A stretch of 6,366 nt of DNA. It comes from Planctomycetaceae bacterium (lineage in GTDB: Bacteria; Planctomycetota; Planctomycetia; Planctomycetales; Planctomycetaceae). Below are positions 1 to 5,351 of the stretch, in pieces. The notes under the pieces were generated by a model. That model had not been told where the DNA came from and searched no databases. It saw only the letters and a list, made by a program, of their open reading frames with translations. Position 1 is the first letter of the stretch. The number at the start of each line of letters is the position of its first letter. The stretch spans positions 1 to 6,366 of the forward strand of contig WFOZ01000412.1 in NCBI GenBank assembly GCA_015487825.1, read 5' to 3'. Made by a program: the position numbers and the translations under genes.

Positions 1-1
1 A

Positions 2-261
2 TCTCCAATCGACTCACCCCAACAATTCACCGGACAGTACTGGGCGATGCCCCAAGCTATGGTAAAAGAGGCCTTCAGCCAAAAAAAAGTAAAACTCGAC
101 AATAATTGCTTGGTACAAAGTGATTTTTGATCACCCAAACCGGCTGCACACAGAATCCAGTAGAGTCTGAAAACTTTCTATCCACGAGAGCTGATATATC
201 AGTTGAGCAGCTGAAAACTGTTACCAAGTGGATCAATAGTAAGTCGGATCATATCTTCTAA
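2..261 (+). pseudogene. Possible 3' end of a frameshifted or degraded gene
   Basis: The frame starting at base 2 is open from the window edge to a TGA at 128-130. It reads 42 residues with a protein-like mix, including the stretch QYWAMPQAMVKEAF. The frame one base back is open from 124 to a TAA at 259-261 and also looks protein-like (EQLKTVTKWINSKSDHIF at its end). The two join smoothly at the five-T run 124-128 if one T is missing, giving QSDFLITQTG across the junction and about 87 residues in all. The join could be a real inactivating deletion, a sequencing error, or slippage of the TTT codon at 125-127 back by one base at the stop. I do not recognise the family. Each open stretch is short enough to arise by chance, so this is tentative. 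If it is real, it is the tail of a gene entering from the left. Confidence 0.33.
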
Positions 262-398
262 TCTTACACGTTCAGGTGAAATTACATTCTATTTACATTA
301 TTTAAATCTCCACTGCCACATACAGCATAACCCATTATTAATAAACGAGTTATACCCATCCCCTAAAACTCTGATGTAACTATTCAACGTTGGCGAAG

Positions 399-463
399 GG
401 TCCGCTACCCGCGGACCACGACGGGGGATGGATCCTCTTATTTTTGGTGGTCCGCAATAGCGG
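399..463. repeat. GGTCCGC/GCGGACC inverted-repeat cluster
   Basis: GGTCCGC at 399-405 pairs perfectly with GCGGACC at 411-417 around the loop TACCC. A second copy of GGTCCGC lies at 449-455, and its last four bases also pair with GCGG at 460-463 around AATA. The central GCGGACC can therefore pair with either flanking GGTCCGC, giving two alternative folds. The segment is GC-rich inside AT-rich surroundings, which suggests an inserted or dispersed intergenic element such as a REP-like or MITE-like sequence. No second full copy exists in this window, so dispersal is inferred. There is no T run after it in either direction that would make a standard terminator. Confidence 0.5.
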
Positions 464-574
464 CCCCTACAAACAACCTTAATTTCTGCAATAACCACCT
501 ATCACTGAATAGCTACAATTCAAAAATGACAGGAATACTCTCACTACAAAAAACAAGACAAGCCTCACGCACTC

Positions 575-598
575 ATGTGATCATGCGATCATACACAT
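575..598. repeat. Dyad-symmetric element TGATC-ATGC-GATCA
   Basis: TGATC at 578-582 and GATCA at 587-591 form an inverted repeat around ATGC. The flanks add ATG at 575-577 facing CAT at 596-598. It could be a protein-binding dyad or a weak hairpin. The half-sites do not fit the CRP consensus, and no gene start lies close by. Confidence 0.25.
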
Positions 599-616
599 AG
601 AGTCCAAAATAAAATT

Positions 617-697
617 ACAGAGACGGCGAAACGCTCGACATGTTCACACGAACAGGTTTCAGTCTTGCCGAAATTGTTTAACCTGAACAGAGACGGC
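617..697. repeat. 11-bp direct repeat ACAGAGACGGC, 70 bp apart
   Basis: ACAGAGACGGC occurs exactly at 617-627 and again at 687-697, an offset of 70 bases. Between the copies lies the small inverted repeat TGTTC-ACAC-GAACA (641-654). The arrangement could be a pair of regulator sites or the trace of a local duplication. The intervening bases show no further similarity to the sequence after the second copy. Confidence 0.35.
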
Positions 698-713
698 AAT
701 TGAGGCAGGTAAT

Positions 714-737
714 ATTGGGAATCATGTCTTTCCCAAT
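714..737. promoter_or_regulatory. 8-bp dyad ATTGGGAA/TTCCCAAT, possible operator
   Basis: ATTGGGAA at 714-721 is the exact inverse complement of TTCCCAAT at 730-737, with an 8-base centre. A further half-site-like TCCCAAA follows at 741-747. It lies about 180-200 bases upstream of the preferred start of the exported protein. It is not followed by a T run, so it is not a standard terminator. An operator or an RNA hairpin are both possible. Confidence 0.3.
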
Positions 738-800
738 TTGTCCCAAATGAATACACTCCCACGGGCGTTGACGTTCTGGTTATAGCATAATCAATATAAA

Positions 801-858
801 TTGCCGGAAATAAGGTTTTCCTACAGTTATTTCCAGTGACGTACGATGTCGATAAATT
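801..858 (+). promoter_or_regulatory. Candidate sigma70-like promoter region for the 917 gene
   Basis: Two weak matches overlap here. TTTCCA (830-835) and TAAATT (853-858) each match the consensus at four of six bases, with a 17-base spacer. TTGCCG (801-806) and TACAGT (822-827) are also reasonable, but with a short 15-base spacer. Either would put transcription start upstream of the GTG at 917. A TTGACG at 768-773 has no good -10 at normal spacing. Planctomycete promoters are poorly defined, so this marks a region rather than a firm site. Confidence 0.2.
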
Positions 859-905
859 ACGAATATTCATACACAAAAATATTAACAGATCAGCACAAGC
901 CGCTC

Positions 906-910
906 AGGAG
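906..910 (+). promoter_or_regulatory. Shine-Dalgarno AGGAG selecting the GTG start at 917
   Basis: AGGAG ends six bases before the GTG at 917, close to ideal spacing. The more upstream in-frame GTG at 836 has no purine-rich sequence before it. Starting there would also put 27 polar residues ahead of the signal peptide. This site is the main reason for choosing 917. Confidence 0.75.
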
Positions 911-916
911 AATTTT

Positions 917-2650
917 GTGAAACTTTTCGAGAAACATCCAGGACTGGTCCCTTCTTTTTTGTGCAGCCTGTTGCTGTTTGTCTTCATGCAATCTGCTACT
1001 GCTGAAGAGGAAAAGAAGAGTAGTGAAACTCTGGAGAATCGCATTACCATCATGCAGTCCAGTGCGGACGGGCTGATTGGTGATCTTGAATATATGGTCA
1101 AGACACTGGCTAAACAGTCCAGAACATGGCGAGATTATATCGAACCAAACCTTGAAATATTCCTGGATGGCGTAGATACCAAAAAACCGGTGCGTGTTGA
1201 TATATTCTTTGATGAAGAACTTGGCGAATTCTACCGAATGAGTTTTCCTTACACTAATTTCAAAGACTTTAAGAACAACATTGAAGCGGCAGGAATTACT
1301 ACGACTAAAAAAGCAACGGAAGTTTACGAGCTCAGCGATGCTTACGAAGGCTGGATGCGAACGAAATTCGGCTATGCCACGATGGTCCCGTCGACAAAAA
1401 GAAAATATTCATCCGATGAAAAAATAGGAGATCCTCTCGACGACCTCAAAGCGTTAATTGCAGCAAAGTACGATACCGCTGTTTTAATAAATCATGATAA
1501 GTCCGGAATCGAACAGCGCAGGAAGAACTTTATTGAGATCAATAAGAACGTACTCTCTGCAATCAAGAAAAAATCGACAGAATCTGTTGCAGAATATGAG
1601 TTACGAAAACTCCTGGCAGAAAATCAACTGGCAGAGATGGAACAATACTATGTCGAGACCAAGTATCTGGAAGCAGGCTGGATTACCGACAGCGAAAAAA
1701 ATGAAGGACGCGGAGCCTTAAAACTTTCAGCCATAGAAGGAACAGAACTTGCAGGGGCTCTGAAACAGATTCAGGAAGCCAAAAGTAAATTTGTTGATGT
1801 TCCGGAATCAACAAATTTTGTAATCTCAGGCCGCCTGTTTTTTCCAATTGTTAAAACGAGACAACAGCGATACAAGTCCCTTTATCAGGCATTTCTTCCG
1901 GTACAACTCAGTAAAATAGAAAAGAAGAAAGAGTATTCAGCAGAGCAGAAAAAAGCAGCCAAATCCGCTCTTGAAAAAGTAATCGCGATGTTGACTCAGG
2001 GATTGGAAATGGAGCACATCGATGGATTTATCGAGATGAGACCGACCAGTCAGGATAATGCCTCCTCCGCTCATGAACTTATCGGCGCAATGCATGCATT
2101 CAAGGGAAAAGAAGCTGAGGAGATTATCAAATTACTCCCTCAGATTAACGATGCTGTCAAAGTAAAGATGGATATCGAAACTGTCGGCGATCTGCATATC
2201 CACGAAATTGTCATCGAAAAAAGTCTGCTGCCAATGATCGACTCCCTGTTCGGTACTACTTGCAAAATTCATCTTGCAACAAGTGATGAGCTGCTGGCAA
2301 TTTCAATTGGTAGCAATGCGAAAAAATGGCTCATCGAAACTCTCGAACTTATTAATAAAGCTGAGGCAAAGCCGGTACCTGAATTTGTCAGATTCAAGGG
2401 ACATATCAAACCGTTTGTCGTGGCATTAAGTAAGCGAAAAGAGAAAAAGGATCTTAAGGAATCCGTCAAAGCGACTCGCGAAAAGTTAATCGAAGCGTTC
2501 GATGAAAAGAAATTCAAAGATGCTCACGATTACATAGAAATGATCGATAAAATGGAAGACGGACAGGTTAACGGAACGATGAAAATTGAACCGGGCCTGT
2601 TCCGATTTATCGGTTTGCTGATTGCAGAGGGTGCTAAGAATAACCTCTGA
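917..2650 (+). CDS. Exported protein of unknown function (577 aa)
   Basis: I do not recognise a named family. From the GTG at 917 the product starts MKLFEKHPGLVPSFLCSLLL and has a typical Sec signal peptide: a lysine-containing start, a hydrophobic core around residues 9-24, and an Ala-Thr-Ala cleavage motif at 27-29 before a Glu/Lys-rich segment. The mature part is charged and mostly soluble. Predicted long helices lie around residues 190-255 and 318-365. Strand-like segments occur near 301 (FVISGRLFFPI) and in the last third (KMDIETVGDLHIHEIVI). The ending, GLFRFIGLLIAEG, is hydrophobic but too short and too C-terminal to call a membrane anchor with confidence. The pattern of alternating strands and helices in the last third resembles, from memory, large unannotated secreted proteins of planctomycetes; this is an impression only. 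There is no catalytic motif, no Cys-Xaa-Xaa-Cys-His haem site and no lipobox. It stands alone, with 343 bases to the next gene, so the context gives no function. Confidence 0.85.
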   Translation: MKLFEKHPGLVPSFLCSLLLFVFMQSATAEEEKKSSETLENRITIMQSSADGLIGDLEYMVKTLAKQSRTWRDYIEPNLEIFLDGVDTKKPVRVDIFFDEELGEFYRMSFPYTNFKDFKNNIEAAGITTTKKATEVYELSDAYEGWMRTKFGYATMVPSTKRKYSSDEKIGDPLDDLKALIAAKYDTAVLINHDKSGIEQRRKNFIEINKNVLSAIKKKSTESVAEYELRKLLAENQLAEMEQYYVETKYLEAGWITDSEKNEGRGALKLSAIEGTELAGALKQIQEAKSKFVDVPESTNFVISGRLFFPIVKTRQQRYKSLYQAFLPVQLSKIEKKKEYSAEQKKAAKSALEKVIAMLTQGLEMEHIDGFIEMRPTSQDNASSAHELIGAMHAFKGKEAEEIIKLLPQINDAVKVKMDIETVGDLHIHEIVIEKSLLPMIDSLFGTTCKIHLATSDELLAISIGSNAKKWLIETLELINKAEAKPVPEFVRFKGHIKPFVVALSKRKEKKDLKESVKATREKLIEAFDEKKFKDAHDYIEMIDKMEDGQVNGTMKIEPGLFRFIGLLIAEGAKNNL

Positions 2651-2713
2651 TAGAAAACTCTGATCATCCGTCAATCCGGAAATATGCTGTCGAGATATCG
2701 CTATTTTTTCTAT

Positions 2714-2728
2714 TCGATGTGACATCGA
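2714..2728. promoter_or_regulatory. Perfect palindrome TCGATGT-G-ACATCGA
   Basis: The two seven-base arms TCGATGT and ACATCGA are exact inverse complements around a single G. It lies 64 bases after the stop of the exported-protein gene. As RNA it would give a six-pair stem with a three-base loop. The T run lies before it rather than after, so it is not a standard terminator on the + strand. A dimeric DNA-binding site is as likely as a hairpin. Confidence 0.35.
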
Positions 2729-2819
2729 GCCATTAAGACATTAGACTGTTTCCAGAGCGAATCTCTATTGAGTTAATAAACGTAAATCTTCAGCAACGTG
2801 GATGAAGTCTTCTGGAGTT

Positions 2820-2833
2820 CACACTTTAGTGTG
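2820..2833. repeat. Hairpin CACAC-TTTA-GTGTG, possible dispersed repeat
   Basis: CACAC at 2820-2824 pairs with GTGTG at 2829-2833 around TTTA, preceded by TCTGGAGTT. From memory, motifs of the form GGAGTTCA followed by a short stem around TTTA or TAAA recur between genes in planctomycete genomes, but I cannot confirm this here. Only one copy is present in the window. No T run follows, so it is not a terminator. Confidence 0.35.
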
Positions 2834-2860
2834 CGGCGTTTGAAAATTGACCAGACTTCT

Positions 2861-2890
2861 CTGCCTCTCTACCTGAAGCGAGAGGACCAG
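2861..2890 (+). promoter_or_regulatory. Leader hairpin with an alternative fold upstream of the oxidoreductase
   Basis: CCTCTC at 2864-2869 pairs with GAGAGG at 2880-2885 around a ten-base loop. CTG at 2861-2863 can extend the stem with CAG at 2888-2890 across a two-base bulge. A competing hairpin, CAGA (2852-2855) with TCTG (2860-2863), uses the same CTG, so the two cannot fully coexist. It lies about 100 bases before the ATG. It could be a structured leader or just chance pairing; no riboswitch class fits. Confidence 0.25.
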
Positions 2891-2980
2891 CAGATAGCAT
2901 TCGTCTGGATGGTTGCGCGTGCCTGCTCAAGATAGATTCACTCTCAGCTCACCTGAGTCAGCAATTATTTTGAAATCAAC

Positions 2981-2984
2981 AGGA
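2981..2984 (+). promoter_or_regulatory. Shine-Dalgarno AGGA for the ATG at 2994
   Basis: AGGA ends nine bases before the ATG at 2994, a slightly long but workable spacing. The longer reading from TTG at 2913 would place 27 polar residues ahead of the signal peptide and has no clear ribosome binding site, so 2994 is preferred. Confidence 0.55.
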
Positions 2985-2993
2985 ACAACCGAA

Positions 2994-5114
2994 ATGAAAC
3001 ATCAGCGAAATTGTTTTCCTTCTTTTATTTGCATGCTCTCAATCATTGCAATGCTTTCGTTGCCTGGCAATTCCCGCGCAATCGCAGAGCAATCTGGAAA
3101 GCTGCATTGTGCAGATGTCATTATCTATGGTGGAACCTCAGCTGGAGTGATCGCAGCGGTTCAAACGGTCCGACTTGGCAAGTCAGTCATTCTGATTGAA
3201 CCGGGAGTCCACCTGGGTGGACTGACCTCCGGCGGACTCGGTTATACCGATTCCGGAAACAAAACAGTCGTAGGAGGCTTGGCACTCGAATATTACCAGC
3301 GTCTGAAAAAAATCTACGACAAACCGGAAACCTGGAAGTGGCAAAAGCCGGAAGAGTTCAAAGGTTACAAGCCGCAATCTGAAGCGATCTGGCTTTTTGA
3401 GCCTCATGTGGCGGAAAAAGTTTATAACGATTTGATTGCCGAGTACAACATTCCGGTCTATCGCAACGAGCGACTCGATCTCGACTGCGGCGTGAAAAAA
3501 CGAACCAACCAGATCATCGAAATTAGAATGGAATCTGGAAAACGATTTCGGGGAAAACGATTTATCGATGCAACCTACGAAGGCGATTTAATGGCCAAAG
3601 CGGGCGTCACCTATACCGTTGGTCGGGAATCCAATGCCCAGTACAACGAAACACTCAATGGCGTACAAAAACTTCGCGCGATCTCACATCATTTCGAAAA
3701 TCCAGTCAGCCCTTACCTTGTTCCGGGTGATCGCAGCAGTGGACTGCTTCCCAAAGTTCACGCAGGCGATCCCGGTAAAGAAGGGGCAGCAGATCATCGC
3801 GTGCAGGCTTACTGCTTCCGCATGTGTCTTTCCAATCATCCCGATAACCGCGTCAAATTCCCCAAACCCAAAAATTACAATCCTTTAGATTACGAACTGC
3901 TTGCCAGATATCTTCAGACGGGTTGGTCAGGCGTCTTCAGAAAATTTGACCCGATCCCAAATCGAAAAACAGATACCAATAACCACGGCGCATTTTCCAC
4001 CGACAATATCGGCATGAATTACGACTACCCCGATGGCGACTACAAAACCAGGCAGCGTATCATCCAGGAACATACCGATTATCAACAAGGTTGGTTGTGG
4101 TTTTTGGCAAATGATCCACGTGTCCCTGAAAAAATTCAAACGGAAATGAATACCTGGGGACTGGCCAAAGATGAATTTGTTGATAACGGAAACTGGCCTC
4201 ATCAACTTTATGTTCGTGAAGCCCGCAGAATGGTGAGTGATTTTGTGATGACAGAAAACCACCTGATCCGAAAATTGAAAACGCCCTTCCCAATCAGCAT
4301 GGGATCGTACAATATGGATTCGCACAATGTGCAGCGATACGTAACCCCCGAGGGATTTGTTCAAAACGAGGGAGACATTCAAGTCAGTCCCGGGGGGCCG
4401 TACCCTGTGAGTTATTCTGCAATCGTGCCTCGCCAGAAAGAATGCGCCAATTTGCTTGTTCCGGTTTGTCTTTCATCCTCTCACATCGCCTACGGCTCGA
4501 TCCGCATGGAACCTGTCTTTATGATTTTAGGCCAGTCTGCTGCAACGGCTGCCTGTCAGTCTATCGATCACAACCAGGCAGTACAAAAAATCGATTATCA
4601 ACTGCTAAAAACTCAGCTCCTCAAAGATGGGCAAGTGCTCGAATACTCCGGCCTTTATCGGACACCGCGAATCGGAATCAACCCGAATTCTCTTCCCGGC
4701 ATTGTGATTGACGACCATCAGGCAAAGAAAAAGGGATTCTGGCACCCCAGTTCTTCATCCGGCCAGTTCGTCGGTCATCGTTATCTGCACGATGGAAGGG
4801 AAGCACACGGCGAAAAGTCTATCACATTCCAGTTCAGTGTTCCTGAAGACGGAACCTATGAAGTTCGCCTTGCCTATTCACAAAACCCCAACCGGGCTTC
4901 TAATGTCCCCGTCACCATCTATCACCAGAATGGCTCGGCAACAAAAACGGTCAATCAAAAAGAAGAACCAACCATCAACAAAGCATTCGTTTCGTTAGGG
5001 ACTTACCAATTTTCGAAGCTGACACCAGGCAAAGTTGTTATTGAAAACAAACAGACAAACGGGCATGTCATTGCCGATGCCGTCTGGGTCGTTCCCGAAA
5101 AGAAAAAGAAATAA
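2994..5114 (+). CDS. Secreted FAD-dependent oxidoreductase with C-terminal golvesin/xanthan-lyase-like domain (706 aa)
   Basis: The product begins with a signal peptide: basic start, hydrophobic core at about residues 11-24, and an Ala-Ile-Ala cleavage motif at 29-31. It continues into an FAD_oxidored-type (Pfam PF12831) Rossmann fold. Seen directly are the strand ADVIIYGG, the dinucleotide-binding loop GGTSAG at 46-51, the acidic end of the second strand in VILIEP (Glu69), and the GGLTSGGLG loop at 75-83. Near 500-520 lies the conserved FAD-closing segment YGSIRMEPVFMILGQSAATAA, given here as the positions of Arg504, Glu506, Pro507 and Gly513. Residues about 575-700 form a beta-rich domain starting GFWHPSSSSGQFVGHRY, with GTYEVRLAY at 620 and ending IADAVWVVPE. 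This pattern fits the golvesin/Xly C-terminal domain, thought to bind carbohydrate. Homologues are sometimes labelled xanthan lyase, a name taken from that domain rather than from a lyase active site. The substrate is unknown; a sugar or glycan in the periplasm is an inference. The protein ends in four lysines. It stands between long gaps and has no visible operon partner. Confidence 0.85.
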   Translation: MKHQRNCFPSFICMLSIIAMLSLPGNSRAIAEQSGKLHCADVIIYGGTSAGVIAAVQTVRLGKSVILIEPGVHLGGLTSGGLGYTDSGNKTVVGGLALEYYQRLKKIYDKPETWKWQKPEEFKGYKPQSEAIWLFEPHVAEKVYNDLIAEYNIPVYRNERLDLDCGVKKRTNQIIEIRMESGKRFRGKRFIDATYEGDLMAKAGVTYTVGRESNAQYNETLNGVQKLRAISHHFENPVSPYLVPGDRSSGLLPKVHAGDPGKEGAADHRVQAYCFRMCLSNHPDNRVKFPKPKNYNPLDYELLARYLQTGWSGVFRKFDPIPNRKTDTNNHGAFSTDNIGMNYDYPDGDYKTRQRIIQEHTDYQQGWLWFLANDPRVPEKIQTEMNTWGLAKDEFVDNGNWPHQLYVREARRMVSDFVMTENHLIRKLKTPFPISMGSYNMDSHNVQRYVTPEGFVQNEGDIQVSPGGPYPVSYSAIVPRQKECANLLVPVCLSSSHIAYGSIRMEPVFMILGQSAATAACQSIDHNQAVQKIDYQLLKTQLLKDGQVLEYSGLYRTPRIGINPNSLPGIVIDDHQAKKKGFWHPSSSSGQFVGHRYLHDGREAHGEKSITFQFSVPEDGTYEVRLAYSQNPNRASNVPVTIYHQNGSATKTVNQKEEPTINKAFVSLGTYQFSKLTPGKVVIENKQTNGHVIADAVWVVPEKKKK

Positions 5115-5211
5115 CGGCTCCAAATAACTTCTGTATCCCCTATTCTAAATTGCATCATCTGTAAGGACAAGTCATACTGAACGCTCAAGATTCACTTCAA
5201 CATCTCTGGCA

Positions 5212-5228
5212 TTGTACATCCAGTACAA
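5212..5228. terminator. Dyad TTGTAC-ATCCA-GTACAA, possible weak terminator or operator
   Basis: TTGTAC (5212-5217) and GTACAA (5223-5228) are exact inverse complements around five bases, followed after CG by the T-rich stretch TTTATTTGATTT. The stem is AT-rich and short and the T tract is interrupted, so termination after the oxidoreductase gene would be weak. It lies about 75 bases before the kinase -10 element, so it could equally be a regulator site. Confidence 0.3.
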
Positions 5229-5279
5229 CGTTTATTTGATTTGATAATATCCAATACGATGGCAAGGCGGGCACAATAA

Positions 5280-5309
5280 TTATACTTCTTTATTTTCATC
5301 GTCTATAAT
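5280..5309 (+). promoter_or_regulatory. Candidate sigma70-type promoter for the kinase gene
   Basis: TATAAT at 5304-5309 is a perfect -10 hexamer. At 16-18 bases upstream, only weak -35 matches exist, such as TTATAC at 5280-5285. Transcription would begin near 5316, giving a leader of about 36 bases before the ATG at 5352. This supports the kinase being its own transcription unit. Confidence 0.45.
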
Positions 5310-5338
5310 TCTTCCTCTCTTTTCATTGCCTCCAGAAT

Positions 5339-5342
5339 GGAG
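5339..5342 (+). promoter_or_regulatory. Shine-Dalgarno GGAG for the ATG at 5352
   Basis: GGAG ends nine bases before the ATG at 5352. An in-frame ATG at 5337 overlaps this site and has no ribosome binding site of its own, so 5352 is preferred. Using 5337 would add only five residues. Confidence 0.55.
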
Positions 5343-5351
5343 ATTTTAATT

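Larger units (their letters stand above)
262..916. other. Long intergenic region rich in inverted repeats
   Basis: I see no convincing gene in these roughly 650 bases. Short open frames on the minus strand have no credible ribosome binding site. One of them (roughly 298-498) is just the translation of the GGTCCGC repeat cluster. The region contains hairpin-forming sequences at 399-417, 449-463, 575-598, 641-654 and 714-737, and an 11-bp direct repeat at 617-627 and 687-697. The final 80 to 110 bases should hold the promoter and leader of the exported-protein gene starting at 917. The region could hide a small RNA or a non-coding repeat element, but nothing here matches a structured RNA class I can name. 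Confidence 0.6.
2651..2993. other. Intergenic region and leader with several dyads
   Basis: No gene is visible. The region contains a perfect 15-base palindrome at 2714-2728, a small hairpin at 2820-2833 and a larger leader hairpin at 2861-2890. A run of six T at 2704-2709 follows only a three-base-pair stem (CGA-GATA-TCG, about 2692-2701), so a rho-independent terminator for the upstream gene is not convincing. A TTGACC at 2847-2852 could be a -35 element, but no good -10 follows at 16-18 bases. A TTG at 2913 is in frame with the next gene but is not the likely start. Confidence 0.5.

Noticed and set aside
298..498. Minus-strand open frame of 66 codons
   Set aside because: It is a translation through the GGTCCGC repeat cluster, with no ribosome binding site, so it is more likely a repeat than a gene.
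575..598. Possible CRP/FNR-type site
   Set aside because: Only the left half resembles TGTGA; the right half does not match TCACA, and no nearby promoter fits.
641..654. Possible LexA box TGTTC-ACAC-GAACA
   Set aside because: The half-sites point the opposite way to the GAAC-N4-GTTC arrangement, and no DNA-repair gene is adjacent. It is kept only as a small dyad.
589..876. Minus-strand open frame of 95 codons
   Set aside because: It overlaps the promoter-leader region of the 917 gene, is rich in Cys, Trp and Tyr in an unstructured way, and its reading runs through the dyads and direct repeat. I see no family resemblance, though a search would settle it.
2692..2714. Rho-independent terminator after the exported-protein gene
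   Set aside because: There is a T6 run, but the stem before it is only about three base pairs.
3927..4382. Minus-strand open frame of 151 codons inside the oxidoreductase gene
   Set aside because: It lies wholly antisense to a well-supported FAD enzyme gene whose own frame shows conserved motifs, so it is a shadow of that gene.
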